From contig NZ_JAMBOB010000011.1 in the NCBI RefSeq assembly GCF_023715415.1, positions 59,129 to 123,128 on the forward strand: DNA of 64,000 bases, written 5' to 3'. The notes under the pieces are model-generated. The model searched no databases. It saw only the letters and a list, made by a program, of their open reading frames with translations, and was not told the DNA's origin. Origin of the DNA: Neobacillus niacini. GTDB taxonomy: Bacteria; Bacillota; Bacilli; Bacillales; Cytobacillaceae. Positions 36,286 to 44,405 of this stretch are shown here, one piece after another. Position 1 is the first letter of the stretch; every line of letters begins with the position of its first letter. Position numbers and translations under genes: made by a program.

Positions 36286-37512
36286 TTATGCTTTTTGCTC
36301 AAATAGTTTTGTTATTTCGATGACAGTGTTTGTTGCCTTTATCATGTTATCGACGGAAATAAATTCATACTTTCCATGGAAGTTTTCCCCGCCTGTAAAA
36401 ATATTTGGAGTTGGAAGCCCCATATAGGATAGCTGAGAGCCGTCTGTACCACCGCGGATTGGTTTGATCAGCGGTTTAATGTCGAGGTTCTCCATTGCCT
36501 GTTGAGCGATGTCAACAATCTCCATGACCGGTTTAATTTTTTCACCCATATTGTAATATTGGTCTTTTAATTCTAAGGAAATGGTATCTTTGCCGTATTT
36601 TTCGTTCAGCAGGCCGACAATAGTGCTCATTCTGTTTTTTCTAGCCTCAAAAATTTCTTTATCATGATCTCGAATTATATAGTACATCTTCGTTTCTTCA
36701 ACATCCCCGTTAAAGGAAATCAGATGATAGAAGCCTTCATAACCCTCTGTATGTTCAGGTGCTTCTAGTGGTGGCAGCTGGCTATGTAATTCCATGGCAA
36801 TCTTCATTGAATTCACCATTTTGTCCTTCGCAGAACCTGGATGAATATTGGTTCCTTTGATGGTGATTTTTGCTGCTGCCGCATTGAAGCTTTCGTATTC
36901 TAACTCCCCGAGCGGACCGCCATCCACGGTATAGGCATACTTGGCATTGAACGCCGCAACGTCAAACTTATGTGGCCCTCTGCCAATCTCCTCATCCGGC
37001 GTGAACGCAACGCGGACCTTACCATGCTTAATTTCTGGATGTTGAATCAAGTGAGCCATTGCTGTCATGATTTCGGCAATCCCCGCTTTGTTGTCTGCAC
37101 CTAGCAGAGTCGTGCCATCCGTTGTGATCAACGTGTGACCTTTGTAGCTTGGTAACGCTGGAAAATCCTTCGTTGACATGGTGACGTTTGGATTAAGTTT
37201 GATATCCATCCCATCGTAGCTTTCAATGATTTGTGGGTTCACGTTGGTTCCCGTGAAATCCGTTGCGGTATCGACATGAGCAAGGAATCCGATGGTGGGC
37301 ACATCTTTATCACTATTGGAAGGCAGGGTCGCCATCACATAGCCATTCTCATCAATAGTAACCTCTTCCATCCCAATCGACTTTAACTCCTCCACCAGCA
37401 TATTGGCCAATGTGAGCTGTCCTGGTGTCGAAGGACAGTTTTCATTACTCTCATTCGACTGTGTATCCACCTTAACATAGGAAGTAAACCTTTCAATCAT
37501 CTCATTCTTCAC
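36286..37512 (-). CDS. pepT: peptidase T (tripeptide aminopeptidase)
   Basis: A 408-residue M20B zinc aminopeptidase that removes N-terminal residues from tripeptides. The metal-site motifs are present: HVDTATDF (about 78), [12 protein letters not shown] (about 138), [11 protein letters not shown] (about 170), DGG in [10 protein letters not shown] and, near the end, [13 protein letters not shown]. The GTG start at 37512 is 8 bp after AAAGGGGAGTG. It fits with the opp system, which imports the peptides. Its upstream region contains the 20-bp tandem repeat array. Confidence 0.93.
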   Translation of the reverse strand: MKNEMIERFTSYVKVDTQSNESNENCPSTPGQLTLANMLVEELKSIGMEEVTIDENGYVMATLPSNSDKDVPTIGFLAHVDTATDFTGTNVNPQIIESYDGMDIKLNPNVTMSTKDFPALPSYKGHTLITTDGTTLLGADNKAGIAEIMTAMAHLIQHPEIKHGKVRVAFTPDEEIGRGPHKFDVAAFNAKYAYTVDGGPLGELEYESFNAAAAKITIKGTNIHPGSAKDKMVNSMKIAMELHSQLPPLEAPEHTEGYEGFYHLISFNGDVEETKMYYIIRDHDKEIFEARKNRMSTIVGLLNEKYGKDTISLELKDQYYNMGEKIKPVMEIVDIAQQAMENLDIKPLIKPIRGGTDGSQLSYMGLPTPNIFTGGENFHGKYEFISVDNMIKATNTVIEITKLFEQKA

Positions 37513-37620
37513 GTTTGCAGCACTCCCCTTTCAATTTTTTACCACTTAATAATAGCATGTTAAGCGGGCAGGGTGGAAATCGGAGTTTGGGGTTGATGAA
37601 AATAGGTAATTTAGGTTGGT

Positions 37621-37900
37621 TACTTGGCGGATAGCAGAAAATACTTGCGGATGGCCGAGAATACTTGCGGATGGCCGAGAATACTTGCGGATGGCCGAGA
37701 ATACTTGCGGATGGCCGAGAATACTTGCGGATGGCCGAGAATACTTGCGGATGGCCGAGAATACTTGCGGATGACCGAGAATACTTGCGGATAGCCGAGA
37801 ATACTTGCGGATAGCCGAGAATACTTGCGGATGGCCGAGAATACTTGCGGATAGCCGAGAATACTTGCGGATGGCGAGAAATACTTGCGGATAGCAAGTT
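37621..37900. repeat. tandem array of a 20-bp minisatellite unit
   Basis: Fourteen head-to-tail copies with an exact 20-bp period; the consensus is ACTTGCGGATGGCCGAGAAT. The first copy (37621-37640) and the last two are degenerate. Internal copies differ mainly by one transition (GGATGGCC or GGATAGCC; once GGATGACC), always keeping CGG...CCG. Long open frames through the array on the minus strand encode a repetitive peptide, but this is a by-product of the period and lack of stops, not a gene. The array fills the space between the NERD gene end and pepT. Confidence 0.95.
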
Positions 37901-37903
37901 ATC

Positions 37904-38851
37904 CTATTTTTTTCTGAAGTCCATTTTATACATGCGATCTTTATATGTCCCTGAACCAATTAAATTCATGCCGTTTAGTATCCGATTCGCTGTATAAATG
38001 TCCACACCCAAAAACTCTCGACACTCCGAATTAGTAATCGTCCTCTTCACCACTAAAAACCACTCGACCAAGGTCCCCTGATGAGCTAGATGATTGTTCA
38101 CCTTACAAGATGGACAGTGCCAGGTCCTAGGTAATTTAATCATCCCTATCTTCCCACAATTTACACACCGCACTCCAGGTAGAACATCACCGACTGGAAT
38201 TTGATACGATTCACAAATGGGTTTTGGTATATAGGTTTGATGACTAGTCAGCAGTTCCTTAGAAAGCCTATGAAAAGCTGCATTATCTAGGCCTTTCCCT
38301 TCCTGAGGAAGACTTTTGAAAAAGGGTGGGATCAAGTTTGGAAATAAAATCTTGGTAGTGGGTGGGGGAATTTCCACATGCTGCTTGGGATAGGCTAATA
38401 CAATAGCACCATAAAGAGGTAAATCGATATTTCGCTGTGAAAGCCAAGCTGACATAAGCTCCATATTCCGTTCTAATTGCACCACTGGGCTCTCATAATA
38501 CTTAATTTGTCCGTCCTCCCGATTTTGAATAAGCTGGGGCGGATTATCCCTGAATTCTAAACTGCCGGACATATTTTTGGTTTCTAAAATAACGCCAAAA
38601 TAGGGTGTTTTGAAAAGATGGTCCATTTGAAAGTTGGTATCTGAAGAAAGAGATAAGTCGTGGAAAATGTTGTTTTTGAATGGAAATCGGTACTTTTGAA
38701 GGACCTCAACAACCCTTTGTTCGCCTCCAATACCTGCCTCAATAATCGATTGTTTGGATGCAAGAGTAGACACCATAGGATGCGTAGTGGAAAGTCTGCT
38801 TTGGGCAGCAATCAAGCCCTTTAATGTAAGTGAGTCTGAACGTTCTTTCAT
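37904..38851 (-). CDS. NERD domain protein with zinc ribbon
   Basis: A 315-residue protein. A nuclease-related (NERD) domain occupies about residues 38-160: GIGGEQRVVEVLQK, then DHLFKTPYFGVILETKNMSG with the restriction-like D...E-x-K arrangement. A zinc ribbon follows (CVNCGKIGM ... WHCPSCKVNN, about 230-258), then a C-terminal helix-turn-helix-like stretch (SECREFLGVDIYTANRILNGMN). NERD domains are thought to have nuclease or DNA-processing roles, but this form has no proven function. The gene stands alone; the 20-bp array begins 4 bp past its stop. Confidence 0.82.
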   Translation of the reverse strand: MKERSDSLTLKGLIAAQSRLSTTHPMVSTLASKQSIIEAGIGGEQRVVEVLQKYRFPFKNNIFHDLSLSSDTNFQMDHLFKTPYFGVILETKNMSGSLEFRDNPPQLIQNREDGQIKYYESPVVQLERNMELMSAWLSQRNIDLPLYGAIVLAYPKQHVEIPPPTTKILFPNLIPPFFKSLPQEGKGLDNAAFHRLSKELLTSHQTYIPKPICESYQIPVGDVLPGVRCVNCGKIGMIKLPRTWHCPSCKVNNHLAHQGTLVEWFLVVKRTITNSECREFLGVDIYTANRILNGMNLIGSGTYKDRMYKMDFRKK

Positions 38852-38937
38852 ATTTCACCTCCATATGTATCCTAGCACATCCTTCCCTTTAAAAATATGA
38901 ACTTCATAATTTTGTAAAAAATTTAACTTGTCTAGTA

Positions 38938-38987
38938 TTGACCAGGTGAGTCAATGGGAGTAAACTGTGATTGACTGAAGTGGTCAA
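38938..38987 (+). promoter_or_regulatory. promoter with two TetR-type operators
   Basis: TTGACC (38938-38943), a 17-bp spacer and TAAACT (38961-38966) form a good sigma-A promoter. Two identical-class dyads TTGAC-N7-GTCAA lie at 38938-38954, covering the -35 box, and 38971-38987, just past the -10 box. Their centres are 33 bp apart, about three DNA turns. This is the expected layout for autorepression by the TetR protein encoded next. Confidence 0.75.
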
Positions 38988-39013
38988 CAATAAATGAAAA
39001 GGAGGCTGCCGGT

Positions 39014-39637
39014 TTGTTTTCGAAGTTTTTTAACCTAGATCCTGAAAAACAGGACCGAATCATTAACGCTGCAATTAAGGAATTTGCCCTAAAGGGGTAT
39101 GATAACGCCTCGACAAATGAAATGGTTAAGGAAGCTGGTATTTCAAAGGGACTTCTCTTTCATTATTTTAAAAATAAAAAGCAGTTGTTTTTCTTTTTGT
39201 TTGATTATTGCTACAACCTTGTTGCCGATGAATTTTATAAAAAGATCGATTTAGACGAAACAGACTTTTTTAAAAGGATTCGTCAGGCGGTACAAATCAA
39301 AATGGACCTGCAAACGAAATATCCAGACATCTTAACGTTTATCCAAGAAGCATTTATGCAGGATTCCCCAGAAATAAAAGACGAGTTTGATAAAAAGAAA
39401 CAGGAACTCAACGCCGTGAATATAGGGATTATCTATGATGGAATCGATCTCGCAAAATTCAGGGATGATGTCGATGTTCAAAAAATAGTAAAAGTCATTT
39501 CTTGGACCTTTGAAAAAATGAGTGATGAGGAGCTCTACAAAGCGAAGATGGTCCCTGGTCACAAAATTGATTATGATAGGGTCTTTATGGAAGCGGAAGA
39601 GTACTTTGAGATTTTCATTAAATGTTTTTATAAATAG
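39014..39637 (+). CDS. TetR family regulator of the ABC exporter operon
   Basis: A 207-residue repressor. The N-terminal HTH is typical of the family: RIINAAIKEFALKGYDNAST followed by NEMVKEAGISKGLLFHYFKN. The C-terminal ligand-binding domain has no assigned ligand. The start is TTG at 39014 with AAAGGAGG 8 bp upstream. The ABC ATPase gene begins 13 bp after its stop, so the regulator is the first gene of its own target operon, under two TTGAC-N7-GTCAA operators. Confidence 0.88.
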   Translation: MFSKFFNLDPEKQDRIINAAIKEFALKGYDNASTNEMVKEAGISKGLLFHYFKNKKQLFFFLFDYCYNLVADEFYKKIDLDETDFFKRIRQAVQIKMDLQTKYPDILTFIQEAFMQDSPEIKDEFDKKKQELNAVNIGIIYDGIDLAKFRDDVDVQKIVKVISWTFEKMSDEELYKAKMVPGHKIDYDRVFMEAEEYFEIFIKCFYK

Positions 39638-39649
39638 GGGGCTGGGACG

Positions 39650-40534
39650 ATGAATGTGATTGAGATTAAGAATCTAACAAAAACTTATGGCAAAGCAAGA
39701 GGAATCAGCGACATCAGCTTTAACGTTGAGGAAGGTGAAATTTTTGGCTTTATCGGTCCGAATGGTGCCGGGAAATCGACCACGATTCGGACACTCCTTT
39801 CACTCATTTACCCTACCAGCGGCAGTGCGACTATTTTTGGGAAGGACACTGTCCAGTTTGCTCCAGAGATTAAAAAGGAAATTGGTTATTTGCCATCTGA
39901 AGTTTTCTATTATGACAATATGAAGGTCAAGGATTTATTAAACTATTCAGCTAGTTTTTACAAAAAGGATTGCAAGAAGCGGATAAAGGAATTAGCCGAG
40001 ATTATGGATTTGGACCTCAACAAAAAAATTGACGACCTTTCACTGGGAAATAAAAAGAAGGTCGGGATTGTTCAGGGGTTGCTTCATGAGCCGAAGCTGA
40101 TTATTCTTGATGAACCAACGAGTGGATTAGACCCTCTTATGCAGCAGAAATTCTTTGAACTGCTTGAGGAAGAGAATAGAAAAGGTGCGACAATTCTCTT
40201 TTCCTCTCATATCCTAACGGAGGTTCAGCGCTTGTGTAATCGGGTTGCGATTATTAAAGAGGGCAAGATTGTTACCGTTGAAAAGATAAGTACCTTGAAA
40301 GAAAACACCTATAAAAAGTTTAAAGTTGAGACAAAGTCTACCCTAGATCCTGCTTATTTTAACCTCAAAGGTGTAAATAAGCTAGAAACAAAGGATAATA
40401 TGACAAGCTTTTTATTTAAAGGAAATATTAATGATGTAATGAGAAAAATAGCGGACATCGAAATTAGCAATCTATGGATTGAAGAGCCAGACCTTGAAGA
40501 GATTTTTATGCACTACTATGAGAAGGAGGCTTAA
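39650..40534 (+). CDS. ABC transporter ATP-binding protein (ABC-2 exporter)
   Basis: A 294-residue ATPase of the drug/lipid export class: Walker A GPNGAGKST (about 37-45), the Q-loop region EIGYLPSEVFYYDNM, signature LSLGNKKKVGIVQGLLHE (LSLGN in place of LSGGQ, common in this class), Walker B LIILDEPTSGLDPLM and switch His in LFSSHILTEV. RBS AGGGGG. It works with the two following permeases; the export substrate is unknown. Confidence 0.9.
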   Translation: MNVIEIKNLTKTYGKARGISDISFNVEEGEIFGFIGPNGAGKSTTIRTLLSLIYPTSGSATIFGKDTVQFAPEIKKEIGYLPSEVFYYDNMKVKDLLNYSASFYKKDCKKRIKELAEIMDLDLNKKIDDLSLGNKKKVGIVQGLLHEPKLIILDEPTSGLDPLMQQKFFELLEEENRKGATILFSSHILTEVQRLCNRVAIIKEGKIVTVEKISTLKENTYKKFKVETKSTLDPAYFNLKGVNKLETKDNMTSFLFKGNINDVMRKIADIEISNLWIEEPDLEEIFMHYYEKEA

Positions 40535-40540
40535 AAGACG

Positions 40541-41338
40541 ATGAACATTTTGTTGCATGAATTGAGGGCTTATCGGAAGTCTACAATTATTTGGACGATA
40601 TCATTAGTTGCTATTGTAGCACTGTTCATGTCATTTTTTCCTTCTTTTACAAAGGATACAGAGGAGTTTACAAAGCTGCTCGAAGGATATCCGGCACCAC
40701 TAAGAGAAGCATTCGGCATTAATCTCGATAATTTCTTTTCGATTCTTGGGTTCTACTGTTATGGACTATCCTTTGTGACGCTTTGCGGAGCGATTCAGGC
40801 TATGAATCTAGGAACGAGTATAGTCAGTAAGGAGGTCCGCGAAAAAACAGCTGACTTTCTGCTAACAAAGCCTGTTACACGGACCGCTGTTTTAACGAAC
40901 AAATTATTGGCAGCACTGATTTCAATCATTCTAACCAATATTGTTTATGTAGCAGCGGCCACACTCATTGCCTCCCAAGTGAAAACGGAGGATTTTAGCG
41001 TGAGTATTTTTATCCTCCTTTCATTGACAGTCTTTTTCGTACAGTTGATTTTTATAGCAATTGGAATCATCATTTCTGTGATTGTTTCAAAGATAAAATC
41101 TGTGCTGACTATTTCACTGGCAACCGTTTTTGCCTTTTACTTTTTAGGAATGTTTAGCGCTACTTCCGGTGATGAAGTGAAACGATATCTTTCTCCATTT
41201 AAATATTTTGACACTGCTTATATCATCGAAAAGTCTAGTTATGAAACCTCCTTTTTGATTACCGGAGCAGTTGTTATTGTTTTAGCGATTGGGGCTAGTT
41301 TTTTCATTTATACCAAAAGGGATATTCACTCGGTTTAA
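40541..41338 (+). CDS. ABC-2 type permease, first subunit
   Basis: A 265-residue membrane protein with about six hydrophobic segments. It begins MNILLHELRAYRKSTIIWTI and has the ABC-2 hallmark SKEVREKTADFLLTKPVTRTAVLTNKL in the first cytoplasmic loop. RBS AGGAGG, 6 bp after the ATPase gene. It is a diverged duplicate of the next gene, with which it probably forms a heterodimeric channel. Confidence 0.87.
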   Translation: MNILLHELRAYRKSTIIWTISLVAIVALFMSFFPSFTKDTEEFTKLLEGYPAPLREAFGINLDNFFSILGFYCYGLSFVTLCGAIQAMNLGTSIVSKEVREKTADFLLTKPVTRTAVLTNKLLAALISIILTNIVYVAAATLIASQVKTEDFSVSIFILLSLTVFFVQLIFIAIGIIISVIVSKIKSVLTISLATVFAFYFLGMFSATSGDEVKRYLSPFKYFDTAYIIEKSSYETSFLITGAVVIVLAIGASFFIYTKRDIHSV

Positions 41339-41358
41339 CAAGGAGGAGTGAGGATAGG

Positions 41359-42156
41359 ATGAATATATTTTTAAAGGAAATGAAGTCACATAGAAAATCG
41401 CTTATTTTTTGGAGTATTGGTATGTTTCTTATGGTTGCTTCAGGAATGGTTAAATATGAGAGTCTAGCTTCTTCTGGTCAGCCAATGAATGATATGCTGG
41501 CGGGAATGCCTAAATCGATGCTGGCTGTTTTAGGTATAGGTGATTTTGATATTTCAACTGCAACAGGTTACTACGGGTTACTGTTTATCTATTTGCTCTT
41601 AATGGCGACCATTCATGCTGCGATGCTGGGGGCAACGATTATTGCAAAAGAAGAGCGCGACAAAACCTCTGAGTTTTTATTTGTTAAACCCGTATCAAGA
41701 AATCGGGTTATTACAGCAAAGCTATTGTCAGCATTCCTAAATATCTTACTCTTAAACTTGGTTACCTTTGTTTCATCAGTTGGATTGGTGGGGAAATTCA
41801 GCAATGGTGAAGTGGTTACCAAGGATATTGCCATTACAATGGTTGGTATGTTTATTTTACAGCTCCTATTTATGGTAATCGGCAGCTCCCTTGCAGCTAT
41901 TAAAAAGAAATCAGAAAGTGCAGCCTCCTTAGCAACCGGTGTTCTTTTGCTTACGTATGTCATTTCGGTTGCGATTGACTTGAATGAGAATATAGAAAGC
42001 TTAAAATACCTCACTCCGTTTAAATACTTTGAAGCAAAAAATGTGATGTTTGGCGGAGGGTTTGAATTCATCTTTGTCCTATTATCATGTGTTCTGATTG
42101 CTGTTCTTACGTTGGCGACATTTTTATTTTATAAAAAAAGAGATTTGAATGTGTGA
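41359..42156 (+). CDS. ABC-2 type permease, second subunit
   Basis: Also 265 residues, with the same layout as the preceding gene: MNIFLKEMKSHRKSLIFWSI at the start and AKEERDKTSEFLFVKPVSRNRVITAKL in the loop. About six membrane segments. RBS AAGGAGGAGTGAGG. Last gene of the TetR-ABC-permease-permease operon; no clear terminator was seen after it. Confidence 0.87.
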   Translation: MNIFLKEMKSHRKSLIFWSIGMFLMVASGMVKYESLASSGQPMNDMLAGMPKSMLAVLGIGDFDISTATGYYGLLFIYLLLMATIHAAMLGATIIAKEERDKTSEFLFVKPVSRNRVITAKLLSAFLNILLLNLVTFVSSVGLVGKFSNGEVVTKDIAITMVGMFILQLLFMVIGSSLAAIKKKSESAASLATGVLLLTYVISVAIDLNENIESLKYLTPFKYFEAKNVMFGGGFEFIFVLLSCVLIAVLTLATFLFYKKRDLNV

Positions 42157-42225
42157 GTATGCTTTTTAATAATATGGTGATAGTGTAAAATAGGGAAGAT
42201 GAATTGGAAATGGGAGGAAAAGTAT

Positions 42226-42570
42226 ATGCAAAATGAAAACACTACACTACCGCCAAAGACATGCTCAGTTGACCGTTTAATTACCATGGAAAGTGATATT
42301 AAATTGGTGCTTTCCGGTAAGAAGAGTGCAACAAGACGAAATGGAAGATATGCCGATCCAGGCGAAATCATGACGCTTGATGGACAGAAGTTTGTTGTAG
42401 AGCGAGTTTACTCACAAAGCTTAGGTGAACTAACAGATGATGACGCACGCAGTGAGGGCTTCTCAACTGTTGAAGAATATAAGCAATCCATTCTTGCCTA
42501 TCATCCTGGAATGCCATGGCTTCCGCACATGCGTGTTTGGGTTCATGAGTTTCGCCCGCTAGAAGATTAA
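42226..42570 (+). CDS. ASCH domain protein
   Basis: A 114-residue soluble protein. The ASCH (PUA-like) core is visible: KLVLSGKKSATRR, then DGQKFVVERVYSQSLGELTD and DARSEGFSTVEEYKQSI. ASCH proteins are thought to bind RNA or modified nucleosides; some are amidohydrolases of N4-acetylcytidine. The usual G-x-K-x-x-x-x-R signature is present (GKKSATRR). The start at ATG 42226 follows TGGGAGGAAAAG; a GTG or TTG earlier in frame lacks a RBS. Confidence 0.82.
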   Translation: MQNENTTLPPKTCSVDRLITMESDIKLVLSGKKSATRRNGRYADPGEIMTLDGQKFVVERVYSQSLGELTDDDARSEGFSTVEEYKQSILAYHPGMPWLPHMRVWVHEFRPLED

Positions 42571-42574
42571 GTAA

Positions 42575-42612
42575 AAGTATGAGTTCTTTTCATAGAACTC
42601 ATACTTTTTTTT
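42575..42612 (+). terminator. terminator after the ASCH gene
   Basis: AAAGTATGAGTTCT pairs with AGAACTCATACTTT around TTTCAT, followed by T residues. Confidence 0.9.
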
Positions 42613-42674
42613 GCTATAATATCTCTATCATAATGTTCAAAAGATTTCCAAAAGAATGTTGGGGTGAGGAATTC

Positions 42675-44405
42675 ATGGGGTTTTTAGCAAAATACATAAG
42701 GAAATATTGGAAGTCTTTTAGCTTAGCTGTTTTATTTTTAACCTTTGAAGCGATTAGTGATTTGATGATGCCAACGATTATGGCGAAAATTATTGATGTT
42801 GGTGTCGCAGGCAGAGATTTAGAGTATGTACTTAAAATGGGTGGATTAATGCTATTGATTACGCTTTTTGGTGCGATTGCGGCTTCAACTAGAAGTATCA
42901 TTGCCAGCAACGTCTCACAAAGCTTTGGGTCAGAGTTAAGGTCAGACTTATATAAAAAAATTCAAACGCTGTCCTTCAAAAATATTGACCGATTTGAACG
43001 TGCATCTTTAATCACAAGGCTGACCAATGATGTCACTCAGGTGCAGGTTTTTGCGAATGGCTTAATGCGAATTTTTGTTAAATCTCCGTTGTTGGCGATC
43101 GGAGGATTAATTATGGCTACGCGGTTAAACCTCCATTTATCGGTTGTATTAATTGTTGTTGTCCCGATTGTGGCCATTTTTATCATTTTAAACCTTAGAC
43201 TTGGATTCCCTATGTTTTCAAAAGTACAGAAGGCGCTTGACCGGGTAAATGGTGTGATGCGTGAATATTTGTCCGGGGTGCGTGTTGTTAAAGCGTTCAA
43301 CCGTTTTGATGTCGAGGTAAATAAATTTGAGAAAACAAATGATGATTTTAAAAAGCAATCGATCGCTGCTACAAGGCTAATGGCTGTGTTCAGCCCAGCG
43401 ATTATGCTGACCGTTAACCTTGGAATTGTTGCTGTCCTCTGGATTGGCGGCTTTGGGGTGACGAATGGCAATGTCCAGGTTGGTCATATAATTGCTTTTA
43501 TTAATTACATGACGCAAATTCTGTTTTCATTGATGATGATATCGATGGTATTTAATATGTTTGTCCGTGCCAAAACTTCAACTGTAAGGATTAGTGAAGT
43601 ATTTGTTCAGGAGGATGATTTAACTTGGAAGGATGAAAAAGAAGAAGCCCCTATTGGACAAGGGAAAATTGAATTTGATCATGTATCTTTTTCTTATGAA
43701 GGGACAAGCGGTGACCCAGTGCTAAAAGATATTAACCTGACCATCCTGCCAGGAGAAACCGTTGGAATCATTGGTTCGACAGGCTCAGGCAAAAGCACTC
43801 TTGTCGGCTTAATTCCCCGTTTTTATGATGTGAGTGCCGGCAGTATCAAAGTAGATGGTGAGGAAATTCACCTTGTGGATCCTAAGAGACTAAGAGAAAA
43901 GATTGCTTTTGTCCCGCAGAAAAATATTCTTTTCACCGGAAGTGTTGAGGAAAATATTAAATGGGGAAAAGAAGATGCTTCAATGGAGGAAGTAGAAAAG
44001 GCGGCAGAGATTGCCGGTGCACATGATTTTATCGCTTCCTCCCCTGAAGGATATCAAACAAGGATAGGTCAAGGCGGGGTAAACTTTTCAGGCGGCCAAA
44101 AGCAGCGAATCTCGATTGCAAGGGCATTAATTAAAAACCCAAAGATTTTAATACTAGATGATAGCACGAGTGCGGTTGACGTTACCACGGAGGCAGGTAT
44201 TAAGGCTGGATTGAAAAAGTATGCAAAAGGTCTGACGTGCCTCCTTATTGCCCAGCGGATCACCTCCATCATTGACGCAGACAAAATTGTTGTCATGGAC
44301 CATGGGGAAATTGCTGGTGTAGGAAAACATGAAGAATTAATAAGAGACTGTAAGGTTTACCAGGAAATCTATCAATCACAAGTAGGTAAGGAGGTGGCAC
44401 TCTAA
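42675..44405 (+). CDS. heterodimeric ABC exporter subunit with degenerate ATP site
   Basis: A 576-residue half-transporter: six-helix exporter domain, then an ATPase domain. Walker A is GSTGSGKST and the signature is FSGGQKQRISIARAL. Walker B reads ILILDDSTSAVD, with Asp where the catalytic Glu should be, and the switch His is Gln (LLIAQRI). These two changes mark the non-catalytic partner of heterodimeric exporters such as BmrC or YfiB. ATG at 42675 behind GGTGAGGA; the open frame upstream to 42579 includes the previous terminator. The partner gene starts 1 bp after its stop. Confidence 0.9.
   Translation: MGFLAKYIRKYWKSFSLAVLFLTFEAISDLMMPTIMAKIIDVGVAGRDLEYVLKMGGLMLLITLFGAIAASTRSIIASNVSQSFGSELRSDLYKKIQTLSFKNIDRFERASLITRLTNDVTQVQVFANGLMRIFVKSPLLAIGGLIMATRLNLHLSVVLIVVVPIVAIFIILNLRLGFPMFSKVQKALDRVNGVMREYLSGVRVVKAFNRFDVEVNKFEKTNDDFKKQSIAATRLMAVFSPAIMLTVNLGIVAVLWIGGFGVTNGNVQVGHIIAFINYMTQILFSLMMISMVFNMFVRAKTSTVRISEVFVQEDDLTWKDEKEEAPIGQGKIEFDHVSFSYEGTSGDPVLKDINLTILPGETVGIIGSTGSGKSTLVGLIPRFYDVSAGSIKVDGEEIHLVDPKRLREKIAFVPQKNILFTGSVEENIKWGKEDASMEEVEKAAEIAGAHDFIASSPEGYQTRIGQGGVNFSGGQKQRISIARALIKNPKILILDDSTSAVDVTTEAGIKAGLKKYAKGLTCLLIAQRITSIIDADKIVVMDHGEIAGVGKHEELIRDCKVYQEIYQSQVGKEVAL

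Noticed and set aside
37621..37900. CRISPR array
   Set aside because: The units are contiguous 20-mers with no unique spacers, and no cas genes are near.
37502..37959. Two overlapping minus-strand open frames of about 130 residues across the 20-bp repeats
   Set aside because: They encode only the repetitive peptide produced by the minisatellite, have no RBS and overlap the NERD gene end and the pepT start; they are a by-product of a stop-free repeat.
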